Shown: positions 9,005 to 17,688 of the stretch, piece after piece
How positions within the stretch are numbered: the stretch's first letter is position 1
Layout of the letters: each line of letters opens with the position of its first letter
NCBI RefSeq assembly: GCF_021404305.1
Contig: NZ_JABFTX010000001.1
Coordinates: forward strand, 558,001-622,000
Reading direction: 5' to 3'
Length of the DNA: 64,000 bases
Source of the DNA: Billgrantia ethanolica
GTDB taxonomy: Bacteria > Pseudomonadota > Gammaproteobacteria > Pseudomonadales > Halomonadaceae
Program-made: the position numbers and the translations under genes
Notes under the pieces: generated by a model
Told to the model about the DNA's origin: nothing
Databases searched by the model: none
Seen by the model: only the letters and a program-made list of their open reading frames with translations

Positions 9005-9751
9005 ATGTCCGAGGCAGGCTCGACGCCTGAAGAATACGGCATACTGATCATCGAAGACGATTTCCGGATCGCCGAGATACATCGCGCCTTCATCGAGCAG
9101 AGCCAGGGCTTCCGAGTCGTGGGGATGGCTCGCAGCGGTACCGAAGCGCGTGAACTGATGGCGCAACATGCAGCAGAGGTCCATCTGGTACTGCTGGATG
9201 CCTACCTGCCCGACGTCGAGGGGCTGGAGCTGCTGTGGGCGCTGCGCCGGGATCACGTACACGTGGATATCGTCATGATCACCGCGGCGCGGGAGGTCGA
9301 TACCATTTCCGAGGCGCTGCGCGGGGGGATCTTCGATTATCTTATCAAGCCGGTCGAGGCGGCGCGCATGGCACAGATGCTGGCTAGCTTTCGTCGCGAA
9401 CGCGAAGCCTTGGCGGCGCGTCACGAACTCAGTCAGGAAGAGCTCGATCGGGTGCTGGCCAGGCTACGCCCGGAAGGGGCGCCGAGCAGTGCCGCGCGTA
9501 GCCTGCCCAAGGGCATCGATCGTCTGACGCTGCGTGCCGTGGTGGCGGCGCTGGACAGCGCCGGCAAGCCTCTGGCGGCCATGGACGTGGCGCGTGCGAT
9601 GGGAGCGAGTCGCTCCACGGCACGGCGTTATCTGGAGTTTCTGGTGTCGGTACAGGTGGTTGGTGCCGAACTGGGCTACGGTGATGTAGGGAGACCTGAA
9701 AGACGCTACCGCCTCGTAGGTGATGCGGCGGCCTGGTGCGAAGAGGGCTGA
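9005..9751 (+). CDS. CitB/DcuR-type response regulator
   Basis: A 248-residue response regulator. The receiver domain (about 1-125) has the acidic pocket IIEDD, the phosphoacceptor Asp in LVLLDAYLPD and the conserved Lys in DYLIKPVE. The C-terminal half resembles CitB/DpiA regulators, with a helix-turn-helix around MDVARAMGASRSTARRYLEF. Partner of the preceding kinase. Its probable target is the tctC promoter region immediately downstream, where a clear palindrome lies. Confidence 0.9.
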   Translation: MSEAGSTPEEYGILIIEDDFRIAEIHRAFIEQSQGFRVVGMARSGTEARELMAQHAAEVHLVLLDAYLPDVEGLELLWALRRDHVHVDIVMITAAREVDTISEALRGGIFDYLIKPVEAARMAQMLASFRREREALAARHELSQEELDRVLARLRPEGAPSSAARSLPKGIDRLTLRAVVAALDSAGKPLAAMDVARAMGASRSTARRYLEFLVSVQVVGAELGYGDVGRPERRYRLVGDAAAWCEEG

Positions 9752-9768
9752 GGGTGGCAGAGCGCTCC

Positions 9769-9794
9769 GTGAGCAAAATGAACAAAATGCTCAC
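9769..9794. promoter_or_regulatory. Candidate operator for the CitB-type regulator before tctC
   Basis: GTGAGCA-N12-TGCTCAC is a perfect 7-bp inverted repeat in an AT-rich patch, starting 17 bp after the response regulator stop and 122 bp before tctC. The 12-bp AT-rich spacer puts the arms nearly two helical turns apart, as expected for a dimeric activator. No other gene competes for it. Confidence 0.5.
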
Positions 9795-9915
9795 AACGAA
9801 CAATTTATCGTTTATGCCCATAAACTTGCCGCTTCGTATCTGGTTCTTCTAACGTTCAACCTGTACGTGGGCATCAGACCCGCTGTCACAACAAGATCCT
9901 ATCCAGGAGAACGCC

Positions 9916-10917
9916 ATGACTGCCAAGCAACACCTCACCCGTTTCAGTGCCATCGTGCTGCCGCTCGCTGCGGTGGTGGGCATGAGCAGTGCGGCTCAGG
10001 CCGACGAGTGGACCCCGACCCGCAACATCGAATTCATCGCTCCGGCTAACCCCGGCGGCGGTTGGGATACCCTGGTGCGCACCACCTCCCGTGTCATCCA
10101 GGAAGAGGGTCTGGCCGAGCGCAGCTTCGGCGCCATCAACGTCCCTGGCGGCGGCGGTGCGGTGGCCTGGGCTCAGATCGCCCGTGACAGCGGCAATCCC
10201 CACAAGCTGTTCGCCACCAGCCCGCCTCTCATTCTGGTGCCGCTGGCCGGCGCATCTCGCTACGACCACACCGATTTCACGCCCATTGCCAGGCTGATCA
10301 CCGATTACTCCATCGTGCTGGTGCGCAACGACTCTCCCTATGAGGATCTGCCGTCGCTGATCGAAGCCATGGAGCAGAATCCTCAGCTCAGCGTCGGTGG
10401 TGGTAGCGCCCCGGGCTCCATGGATCACATCTCCATGGCCGGTCTGGCAGCGGCGGCGGGTCTGAATGCTTCCGACGTCAACTACATCCCGTTCTCCGGT
10501 GGTGGCGAAGCCATGACCAGCCTGATGGGCGGTCACGTCGAAGCGGTGATCACCGGCGCCGGTGAAGCCTCTGGTCAGCTCGGCGAAAACAGCCAGATCC
10601 GCGCGCTGGGCGTATCCTCCCCCGAGCGTCTGGGTGGTGCTCTGGCAGAAGTGCCGACCTACCAGGAGCAGGATATCGATTACACCTTCGATATCTGGCG
10701 CGGCGTGATGGGCACCCCGGACATGCCGGCCGAGGCGGTGGCCTACTACGAGGATCTGTTCTCTCAGATGCTCGAGACCGACGGCTGGCAGCAGGCTCGC
10801 GACCAGCTGGGCTGGATCGATGCCTACCAGGACAGCGAAGAGTTCGGCGCTTTCCTCGATGAGCAGAAAGAGCAGTTCAGCACCATTCTGGGTGACCTCG
10901 GCCTGCTGGGCGAATAA
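9916..10917 (+). CDS. tctC: TctC-type periplasmic tricarboxylate-binding protein
   Basis: A 333-residue solute-binding protein of the tripartite tricarboxylate transporter (TTT) family. The signal peptide spans about residues 1-31, cleaved after SSAAQA. The mature start DEWTPTRNIEFIAPANPGGG carries the family's PANPGGGWD ligand loop. The START codon has a CAGGAGAACGCC ribosome site. tctB and tctA follow in the same direction, and a small hairpin after the gene (10956-10970) may keep expression of the binding protein above that of the membrane parts. Confidence 0.93.
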   Translation: MTAKQHLTRFSAIVLPLAAVVGMSSAAQADEWTPTRNIEFIAPANPGGGWDTLVRTTSRVIQEEGLAERSFGAINVPGGGGAVAWAQIARDSGNPHKLFATSPPLILVPLAGASRYDHTDFTPIARLITDYSIVLVRNDSPYEDLPSLIEAMEQNPQLSVGGGSAPGSMDHISMAGLAAAAGLNASDVNYIPFSGGGEAMTSLMGGHVEAVITGAGEASGQLGENSQIRALGVSSPERLGGALAEVPTYQEQDIDYTFDIWRGVMGTPDMPAEAVAYYEDLFSQMLETDGWQQARDQLGWIDAYQDSEEFGAFLDEQKEQFSTILGDLGLLGE

Positions 10918-10955
10918 CCCTCCACGCTTCGCGATTTTTGCTTCCCGGGTCCGGG

Positions 10956-10970
10956 CCTCGCCTAGCGAGG
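10956..10970 (+). terminator. Intercistronic hairpin between tctC and tctB
   Basis: CCTCGC-CTA-GCGAGG, 6-bp stem with a 3-base loop and no T tract. In binding-protein operons such hairpins protect or attenuate the mRNA; function here is inferred. Confidence 0.4.
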
Positions 10971-11037
10971 TCCGGGCATTCTCGAACGCCAAGAACTTGG
11001 GCGCTGCTCACGCGGTGGTAGCCCGGGACCGACTCCC

Positions 11038-11520
11038 ATGACACGACTCAACTCCAACCAGGTCATCGCTCTCTTGCTGGCGCTGCTGGCGGTAGGCTAT
11101 CTGGCCATGGCCTGGCAGATTCCCTCCTTTCCGTTGCCGCGCCCGATCGATTCCGACCTCTTTCCCAAGGTGCTTGGCTTCACGTTGCTGGGGCTTTCGG
11201 TGCTGCTGTTCCTGGAGAAGCCCAAGGCCCAGGACGTACCGGAAGCGCTCGACCCCGAAGAGCAGCAGCAGCCCTTGCTGCTACGACCGTGGTCCCGCGT
11301 GGTGGTAACGGCTATTTCCCTGGCGGTTTATGCCGTCTTGCTGGTACCGGTAGGTTTCGTGTTGACCTCCGTCGGCCTGGTTTTCGGGCTGGCTGCCTAC
11401 TACGGCTATCGTCGCCATTGGATCAACCTGGCCACGGCGGTGGGCGTGGTGCTGGCCTTATACTTGACCATGACAAGGGTCATGGGCGTTTACCTACCCA
11501 CCGGCGTGCTGCCGATCTGA
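11038..11520 (+). CDS. tctB: TctB-type small membrane subunit
   Basis: A 160-residue inner-membrane protein with four hydrophobic helices (about 8-26, 38-56, 85-106 and 118-153). Segment IDSDLFPKVLGFTLLGLS matches TctB proteins, the small permease subunit of TTT systems. It lies between tctC and tctA. TctB is poorly conserved in sequence, so the call rests partly on context. Confidence 0.88.
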   Translation: MTRLNSNQVIALLLALLAVGYLAMAWQIPSFPLPRPIDSDLFPKVLGFTLLGLSVLLFLEKPKAQDVPEALDPEEQQQPLLLRPWSRVVVTAISLAVYAVLLVPVGFVLTSVGLVFGLAAYYGYRRHWINLATAVGVVLALYLTMTRVMGVYLPTGVLPI

Positions 11521-11539
11521 CTGGCCGGAGAGCGAGCTC

Positions 11540-13036
11540 ATGGAAGCCTTGAACAATCTGATGTACGGCTTCAGCATCGCGCTGGAGCCGATCAACCTTT
11601 TCTACGTTTTCGCCGGTGTCTTTGCCGGCACCGTGATCGGCATGCTGCCGGGACTGGGGCCGATCAGTGCCCTGGCGCTGATGATTCCGCTGACCTTCGG
11701 CATGGAGCCGTCGTCGGGGCTTATTCTAATGGCGGGCGTTTATTACGGTGCCATCTTCGGCGGCTCGACCTCGTCGATACTACTCAACGCGCCGGGGGTA
11801 GCAGGGACGGTGGCGACCTCCTTCGACGGCTACCCCATGGCCAAGCAGGGCATGGCGGGCAAGGCGCTGGCCATTGCCGCCTACGCGTCGTTCATTGGCG
11901 GCACCGTTTCGATCATTTTTCTGATGATGGTGGCGCCGCTGCTCGGGCGGGTGGCAGTGAGCTTCGGTCCGGCAGAATATTTCTCGCTGATGGTGCTGGG
12001 TCTGACGGCTGTGGTGTCACTGTCGGACAAGTCGCTGGTGAAGGGCCTGATTGCCGCCGTGGTGGGGGTGATGATCTCGATCATGGGCATCGACCTGCAG
12101 ACCGGCACGGAGCGCTTTACCTTCGGTACCGTTCACCTGCTCGACGGCATCGAGTTCCTTGTCGTGGCGCTGGGTATCTTCGCTCTGGCCGAGGTGTTCT
12201 ACATGCTGCTCAAGGGTGGCGGCGGCAAGGAGCAGCCACGCAATGCCATCGGCTCGCTCAAGCTGTCGAAGTCGGAAGTGAAGGATATCGCGGCACCGAT
12301 CGGCCGCAGCTCGATCCTGGGTTTCTTTACCGGCGTGCTGCCGGGGGCCGGCGCCACCATCGGCTCATTCCTGGGCTATAGCATGGAGAAGCGTCTGGCC
12401 AAGGATGGAGATACCTTCGGCAAGGGCAACATCAAGGGCGTGGCGGCGCCGGAGTCGGCCAACAACGCGGCTTGTACCGGCTCCTTCGTGCCGCTGCTGA
12501 CCCTCGGCGTGCCCGGCTCCGGCTCCACCGCGGTACTGCTCGGTGCGCTGCTGGTCATGGGGGTATCGCCGGGGCCGGCCATGCTGGTGGATCGCCCCGA
12601 CGTTTTTTGGGGCGTAGTGGCGAGCATGTACCTGGGCAACATCTTCCTGCTGGTGCTCAACCTGCCGCTGATTCCGCTGATTGCCAAGATTCTCGATATG
12701 CCACGGCCGCTGCTGCTGTCGTTGATCCTGATCTTTTGCATGATCGGCGTGTACGGCATGAGTTTCAGCGTCTTCGACTTGCTACTGCTGCTGGGCTTCG
12801 GCCTGCTGGGGCTGGGGATGCGGCTGTTCGGTTTCCCGGCGGCACCCCTCATTCTGGCGCTGATTCTCGGCGCTATCATGGAGGAGTCGATGCGTCGTGC
12901 GCTGCAGATCTCGGGTGGCGACTGGTCGATCTTCATCGACAAGCCGATCTCCATGTGGTTGCTGATCATTGCGGCGCTGTCGTTGATGCTGCCGCTGGTC
13001 AAGCAGGCCATCAAGCTGGCCAAGGCACGCAGCTGA
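11540..13036 (+). CDS. tctA: TctA-type large permease subunit
   Basis: A 498-residue inner-membrane protein with about 11-12 helices, the main permease of the TTT system. The family motif GTVIGMLPGLGPISALALMIP is near the N terminus, with a second copy (FFTGVLPGAGATIGSFLGYS) around residue 255, reflecting the internal repeat of TctA. Together with TctC and TctB it takes up tricarboxylates (probably citrate) using an ion gradient. It starts 19 bp after tctB. Confidence 0.95.
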   Translation: MEALNNLMYGFSIALEPINLFYVFAGVFAGTVIGMLPGLGPISALALMIPLTFGMEPSSGLILMAGVYYGAIFGGSTSSILLNAPGVAGTVATSFDGYPMAKQGMAGKALAIAAYASFIGGTVSIIFLMMVAPLLGRVAVSFGPAEYFSLMVLGLTAVVSLSDKSLVKGLIAAVVGVMISIMGIDLQTGTERFTFGTVHLLDGIEFLVVALGIFALAEVFYMLLKGGGGKEQPRNAIGSLKLSKSEVKDIAAPIGRSSILGFFTGVLPGAGATIGSFLGYSMEKRLAKDGDTFGKGNIKGVAAPESANNAACTGSFVPLLTLGVPGSGSTAVLLGALLVMGVSPGPAMLVDRPDVFWGVVASMYLGNIFLLVLNLPLIPLIAKILDMPRPLLLSLILIFCMIGVYGMSFSVFDLLLLLGFGLLGLGMRLFGFPAAPLILALILGAIMEESMRRALQISGGDWSIFIDKPISMWLLIIAALSLMLPLVKQAIKLAKARS

Positions 13037-13058
13037 ACCTTTCGGTACACGTGAATAC

Positions 13059-13088
13059 GCAGGGGCGTCGAGGAATCGGCGCCCCTGC
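13059..13088 (+). terminator. Terminator-like hairpin after tctA
   Basis: Perfect 9-bp stem GCAGGGGCG with CGCCCCTGC and a 12-base loop, 22 bp past the tctA stop. The T tract is weak. Confidence 0.55.
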
Positions 13089-13105
13089 TGCGTTTAGAGA
13101 AGCCG

Positions 13106-13122
13106 TGCACTGGCATGGTGCT
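13106..13122. promoter_or_regulatory. NtrC-type enhancer site 1 of the urt operon
   Basis: TGCAC-TGGCATG-GTGCT matches the NtrC consensus TGCAC-N7-GTGCA with one mismatch and closely resembles the sites upstream of enterobacterial glnA. It lies about 160 bp before the sigma-54 promoter. Confidence 0.7.
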
Positions 13123-13171
13123 TCGTGGTGGTGCAGTCGCTCCGCCCCGGCGCGCTCATGGCGCCTAAAGC

Positions 13172-13188
13172 TGCACGCCTGCGGTGCG
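13172..13188. promoter_or_regulatory. NtrC-type enhancer site 2 of the urt operon
   Basis: TGCAC-GCCTGCG-GTGCG, again TGCAC-N7-GTGC. Its centre is 66 bp from site 1 and about 90 bp upstream of the sigma-54 promoter, a usual activation distance. Confidence 0.65.
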
Positions 13189-13263
13189 TCGGTCATGAAT
13201 TCTTGTCCCGTAGCTTTGTGCAACTGAGTGTTACGCAAAGAATTTTTAGAGCTTGTCGCATGA

Positions 13264-13279
13264 TGGCGCACGCTTTGCA
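13264..13279 (+). promoter_or_regulatory. Sigma-54 promoter of the urt operon
   Basis: TGGCGCACGCTTTGCA has the invariant GG-N10-GC spacing and matches the sigma-54 consensus TGGCACG-N4-TTGCA closely. It lies 106 bp upstream of urtA. With the two NtrC-type sites this fills the 333-bp gap 13037-13369. Confidence 0.82.
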
Positions 13280-13369
13280 ACGACAGGATGCCTAGTGCTG
13301 TGTGGCCAATGTCGGCTGCACATGACCCTCACAACGAGTCCCTCACCCAGAGGGCGCAAGGAGGTTCAC

Positions 13370-14737
13370 TTGAACGCTTCCCGTCGCATCATGCCTTTTC
13401 CGCTTCGTACCCTGTCATCTCCGCTTCGCTGTGGGGCCGCCGCGCTGATCTCGGCGGTTGCCCTCGGTGCTGCCAGCCAGGCGCTTGCCCAGGAAGATCC
13501 CATCAAGGTGGGCATCCTGCACTCGCTTTCCGGCACCATGGCCATCAGCGAATCGACCCTGAAAGACACCGTTGAGATGCTGATCGCGCAGCAGAACGAG
13601 CAGGGCGGTCTGCTGGGACGTCAGCTCGAAGCGGTGGTGGTCGATCCGGCTTCGAACTGGCCGCTGTTCGCCGAGCGGGCGCGTGAGCTGCTCGAACAGC
13701 ACCAGGTGGACGTGGTATTCGGCAACTGGACCTCGGTATCGCGCAAGGCAGTGCTGCCGGTGTTCGAGGAGCTCAACGGTCTGCTGTTCTACCCCGTGCA
13801 GTACGAGGGCGAGGAGTCGTCCGAGAATGTCTTCTACACCGGGGCTGCCCCCAACCAGCAGGCGATCCCCGCCGTGGACTACCTGATCAACGAAATGGGC
13901 ATCGAGCGCTTCGCGCTGCTCGGTACCGACTACGTCTATCCGCGTACCACCAACCGCATCCTCGAGGCTTACCTCAAGGAAGAGCACGGTGTGGCGGACG
14001 ACGACATCATGATCAACTACACCCCCTTCGGCCACAGCGACTGGCAGAACATCGTTGCCGAGGTGCGCCGCTTCGGCAGCGAAGGCAAGCCTACTGCGGT
14101 GGTCTCGACCATCAACGGCGACGCCAACGTGCCGTTCTACCGTGAACTGGGCAACCAGGGCGTGGACGCTGGCGATATTCCGGTCATCGCCTTCTCGGTG
14201 GGCGAGCAGGAGCTGACCGGTGTCGATACCGCCCCGCTGGTCGGTCATCTGGCCGCCTGGAACTACTTCATGAGCGTGGACACCGATGCCAACTACGACT
14301 TCATCGACGCCTGGATCGAGTGGACTGGCGACGAAGAGGCGGTGACCAACGATCCGATGGAGGCCCATTACATCGGCTTCAACATGTGGGCCGAGGCGGT
14401 ACGCAAGGCAGGCACCACCGATCCCGATGCCATCAAGGACGCCATCATCGGCGTGGTGGTACCCAATCTTTCCGGCAGCTATGCGGCGATGATGCCCAAC
14501 CACCACATCACCAAGCCGGTGCTGATCGGTGAGATCCAGGACAACGGCCAGTTCGACATCGTATGGCAGACGCCCTCCACGGTTGCCGGCGATGCCTGGT
14601 CCGATTACCTGCCGGGTTCCCGCGATCTGATGGCCGACTGGCAGGCGCCGATGCGCTGCGGCAACTTCAATGTCGCCACCGGTCGCTGCGGTGGCAGTAC
14701 CGCTGCCGAAGAGGCCGAAGCGGCACTCGCCGAGTAA
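13370..14737 (+). CDS. urtA: Urea ABC transporter, periplasmic binding protein
   Basis: A 455-residue binding protein. The signal peptide runs to about residue 40 (SQALAQ), and the mature protein begins EDPIKVGILHSLSGTMAISE, the UrtA signature. Further family blocks are GNWTSVSRKAVLPVFEE and LLFYPVQYEGEE. I chose the TTG at 13370 because AAGGAGG sits 5 bases before it; ATG 13391 is the alternative and would shorten the signal peptide. First gene of urtABCDE, under the sigma-54 promoter at 13264. It delivers urea to UrtBC. Confidence 0.93.
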   Translation: MNASRRIMPFPLRTLSSPLRCGAAALISAVALGAASQALAQEDPIKVGILHSLSGTMAISESTLKDTVEMLIAQQNEQGGLLGRQLEAVVVDPASNWPLFAERARELLEQHQVDVVFGNWTSVSRKAVLPVFEELNGLLFYPVQYEGEESSENVFYTGAAPNQQAIPAVDYLINEMGIERFALLGTDYVYPRTTNRILEAYLKEEHGVADDDIMINYTPFGHSDWQNIVAEVRRFGSEGKPTAVVSTINGDANVPFYRELGNQGVDAGDIPVIAFSVGEQELTGVDTAPLVGHLAAWNYFMSVDTDANYDFIDAWIEWTGDEEAVTNDPMEAHYIGFNMWAEAVRKAGTTDPDAIKDAIIGVVVPNLSGSYAAMMPNHHITKPVLIGEIQDNGQFDIVWQTPSTVAGDAWSDYLPGSRDLMADWQAPMRCGNFNVATGRCGGSTAAEEAEAALAE

Positions 14738-14749
14738 GCAGTACCCCGC

Positions 14750-14775
14750 CCCCCGCTGCCCAAGTGCAGCGGGGG
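14750..14775 (+). terminator. Strong intercistronic hairpin between urtA and urtB
   Basis: Perfect 10-bp GC stem CCCCCGCTGC with GCAGCGGGGG and a 6-base loop, no clean T tract. It is placed to raise urtA mRNA over the permease genes, as in many binding-protein operons (inference). Confidence 0.6.
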
Positions 14776-14811
14776 AGCACGCCTTCTCTATTGTTTCCGA
14801 GGAACGCTCCG

Positions 14812-16542
14812 ATGAGATACCCCCCCATGCTTGGGCCAGCGACGGCCGGGGCGAGGGCCGGCACCGATGCCGCCGAGGATGAACGTACCTCCCACAGCCG
14901 GGGCTCGTGGCTGCTGGCTCTCGCTCTGAGCCTTGCACTGGTGCTCGGCCTCTCCATCACGACCCCCGCTGCGGCGCAAGATTCCACGCCTGACGACGAT
15001 GCCGCCGCCATGACGCTGCTCGAGGCGCTGGATGTCGATTCGTTTCCCACCAAGGGCGAGGCCATCGATGCCATCGTGCACAGCGACGATTCCCGCGCCC
15101 GCGACTGGCTGCAGGCGCTGCTCGACGGCCGCCTGCAGCGCGCCGGAGACGGCCGCTTCGTGGTGGTGCTCGACAATACCGGACGTGACTGGCCGGTACA
15201 GGATGCGCTGAGCGGTGAGCCGCTGGGCCAGATGTCTCGCCGCGAGCTGGACCGCATCGGCATCAACAACGCGCTGCGTAACCAGCTGCGCAGCGCCATT
15301 GCCGTGGTCGATCTCTATGCTGCCGACGTCGGGCTGCGCCGTGCTTCCGCCGAGCGTCTGCTGGGAGAAGTCGATAGCGATCTGGCTGGGCCGCTGGCCG
15401 AGGTGATCGAAGAAGAGCCGGACGCCAGGGTGCGCGAACGGCTGGTCCAGGCCCTGGCCATCTACCGCCTGGAACAGGGTGAGCTTCAAGCGATCGACGA
15501 TCTGCGCGGTAGCCTGCACCCCCGGGTACGCGTGGCCCTTGCCCGTGCGGCGTCGGGCACGGTAGAGAGCCGTGCCGCCAACGGCGACGATCCGATCGTG
15601 GCCGACGCCGCCCGTGAGGCATTGAACAGCATCGAACAGATGCTGAAGCTCAACCGCGCCGCCGAGACGCTCTACTTCGGTCTTTCGCTCGGCTCGGTGC
15701 TGGTGCTCGCCGCCATTGGCTTGGCCATCACCTTTGGGGTGATGGGGGTGATCAACATGGCTCACGGCGAGCTGATCATGCTGGGCGCCTATACCACCTG
15801 GGCCATGCAGCAACTGCTGCCCGGTCAGCCGGGGTTGGCCTTGATCCTGGCGATCCCGGCCGGCTTCCTGGTGGCAGCTCTGGCGGGTATCGCCATCGAG
15901 CGTGGCGTCATTCAGTTCTTGAAAGGGCGGCCGCTGGAAACGCTGCTGGCCACCTTCGGCATCAGCCTGATCCTGCAGCAGCTGGTGCGTACCGGCATTT
16001 CGCCGCTCAACCGCACCGTGATCACGCCAGAGTGGATGAGCGGCTCCATTGCCGTCAACGATGCGCTCTCCCTCACCCTCAATCGAATGTACGTGCTCGG
16101 CTTTGCTCTGGTGGTGTTCGCTGTACTGATGCTGATCATGCGCCGCACCCGGCTAGGGCTCGAGGTGCGGGCGGTGACCCAGAACCGCGCCATGGCGCGC
16201 TCCATGGGCATTCGCGCCACCCGAGTCGACATCATGACCTTCGCCCTGGGCTCCGGAGTGGCGGGGCTGGCCGGCGTGGCCCTCAGCCAGCTCACCAACG
16301 TGGGGCCCAACCTGGGCCAGAACTACATCATCGACTCCTTCATGGTGGTGGTGTTCGGCGGTGTGGGCAACCTGTGGGGCACCCTGGTGGCAGGCCTCTC
16401 GCTGGGTGTGATCAATCAGGTGCTGGAGCCCTGGGCCGGTGCCGTGATGGCCAAGATCATCGTGCTGGTATTCATCATCCTGTTCATTCAAAAACGCCCC
16501 CGCGGACTCTTTCCGCAGAAGGGCCGGGCGGCGGAGGGCTGA
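14812..16542 (+). CDS. urtB: Urea ABC transporter permease UrtB
   Basis: A 576-residue inner-membrane permease. It has a hydrophobic signal-like segment (about 33-55) and a long soluble N-terminal region (about 56-280) rich in helical Glu/Arg/Leu sequence. The LivH-like membrane domain follows (about 290-560), with GVMGVINMAHGELIMLGAYT and the cytoplasmic loop LGLEVRAVTQNRAMARSMGI that contacts the ATPases. The long periplasmic N-terminal extension is usual for proteobacterial UrtB. ATG 14812 has GAGGAACGC upstream; ATG 14827 is possible. It pairs with UrtC. Confidence 0.93.
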   Translation: MRYPPMLGPATAGARAGTDAAEDERTSHSRGSWLLALALSLALVLGLSITTPAAAQDSTPDDDAAAMTLLEALDVDSFPTKGEAIDAIVHSDDSRARDWLQALLDGRLQRAGDGRFVVVLDNTGRDWPVQDALSGEPLGQMSRRELDRIGINNALRNQLRSAIAVVDLYAADVGLRRASAERLLGEVDSDLAGPLAEVIEEEPDARVRERLVQALAIYRLEQGELQAIDDLRGSLHPRVRVALARAASGTVESRAANGDDPIVADAAREALNSIEQMLKLNRAAETLYFGLSLGSVLVLAAIGLAITFGVMGVINMAHGELIMLGAYTTWAMQQLLPGQPGLALILAIPAGFLVAALAGIAIERGVIQFLKGRPLETLLATFGISLILQQLVRTGISPLNRTVITPEWMSGSIAVNDALSLTLNRMYVLGFALVVFAVLMLIMRRTRLGLEVRAVTQNRAMARSMGIRATRVDIMTFALGSGVAGLAGVALSQLTNVGPNLGQNYIIDSFMVVVFGGVGNLWGTLVAGLSLGVINQVLEPWAGAVMAKIIVLVFIILFIQKRPRGLFPQKGRAAEG

Positions 16543-16545
16543 TCC

Positions 16546-17688
16546 ATGGATTCATCGCGACTCTGGTTGCTACGGCCGTTCGGCGAGCGCTCGACGCTGA
16601 TCTTTCTCGGCGTGCTGCTGGCGGCCATGACGCTGGTAACGCTGCTGCACGTGGCGGTGCCACCCGGCCACCCGCTCTATGTCAGCGCTTATACCGTTAA
16701 CTTATTTGGCAAGTACCTGAGCTATGCGCTGCTGGCGGTGGCGGTGGATCTGGTGTGGGGCTATCTCGGTATCCTCAGCCTCGGGCATGGCGCTTTCTTC
16801 GCCCTGGGCGGCTACGCCATGGGCATGTACCTGATGCGCCAGATCGGCGACCGCGGCGTCTACGGCCACCCGGTGCTGCCCGATTTCATGGTGTTCCTGA
16901 ACTGGGACAGCCTGCCGTGGTACTGGTACGGCTTCGACATGGCCTGGTTCGCCTTTCTGATGGTGCTGCTGGTGCCGGGGGCACTGGCGCTGGTGTTCGG
17001 CTTCCTGGCGTTCCGCTCGCGGGTCACCGGGGTCTATCTGTCGATCATCACCCAGGCGCTCACCTTCGCCCTGATGCTGGCCTTCTTCCGCAACGAGATG
17101 GGCTTCGGCGGCAACAACGGGCTGACCGACTTCCGCGAGATCCTCGGCTTCAACCTGCGCAGCAGCGAGACCCGGCTGGGCCTCTTCCTGGCTACCGGCG
17201 TGGCCCTGGCGCTGGGTTACGTGCTGTGCCGGGCCATCGTCACCAGCAAGCTGGGCCGGGTGTGCGTGGCGACCCGCGACGCCGAGGCGCGCACGCGCTT
17301 TCTCGGCTATCGGGTCGAGCGCTTCCAACTGTTCGTGTTCACGGTCTCGGCCATGCTGGCGGGGCTTGCCGGGGCGCTCTACGTGCCCCAGGTCGGCATC
17401 ATCAACCCCAGCGAGTTTTCGCCGCTGTTCTCCATCGAGATCGTGCTGTGGGTGGCGCTGGGCGGCCGGGCGACGCTCTATGGGGCGGTGATCGGGGCGA
17501 TACTGGTCAACTACGCCAAGACGGTCTTCACCGGGGCAATGCCGGACGCCTGGCTGTTCGCCCTGGGCGGACTCTTCGTGCTGGTCACGGTGTTCCTGCC
17601 CAAGGGGGTGGCAGGACTGCTGGCGCTCAGGCTGCGCCGCCGCCGAGACGCTGACGGTTCGTTTTCCGGCAAGGAGGCATCGGCATGA
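16546..17688 (+). CDS. urtC: Urea ABC transporter permease UrtC
   Basis: A 380-residue LivM-like permease with about 9-10 hydrophobic helices. Typical blocks are VDLVWGYLGILSLGHGAFFA and FRSRVTGVYLSIITQAL, then the GFGGNNGLTDF loop characteristic of UrtC. The coupling loop is LGRVCVATRDAEARTRFLGY. It follows urtB by 3 bp and overlaps urtD by 4 bp (ATGA), so translation is coupled. It forms the urea channel with UrtB. Confidence 0.95.
   Translation: MDSSRLWLLRPFGERSTLIFLGVLLAAMTLVTLLHVAVPPGHPLYVSAYTVNLFGKYLSYALLAVAVDLVWGYLGILSLGHGAFFALGGYAMGMYLMRQIGDRGVYGHPVLPDFMVFLNWDSLPWYWYGFDMAWFAFLMVLLVPGALALVFGFLAFRSRVTGVYLSIITQALTFALMLAFFRNEMGFGGNNGLTDFREILGFNLRSSETRLGLFLATGVALALGYVLCRAIVTSKLGRVCVATRDAEARTRFLGYRVERFQLFVFTVSAMLAGLAGALYVPQVGIINPSEFSPLFSIEIVLWVALGGRATLYGAVIGAILVNYAKTVFTGAMPDAWLFALGGLFVLVTVFLPKGVAGLLALRLRRRRDADGSFSGKEASA

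Noticed and set aside
14563..14811. Upstream extension of urtB in the same frame
   Set aside because: It would overlap urtA by 175 bp and cross the urtA-urtB hairpin; ATG 14812 has a ribosome site.
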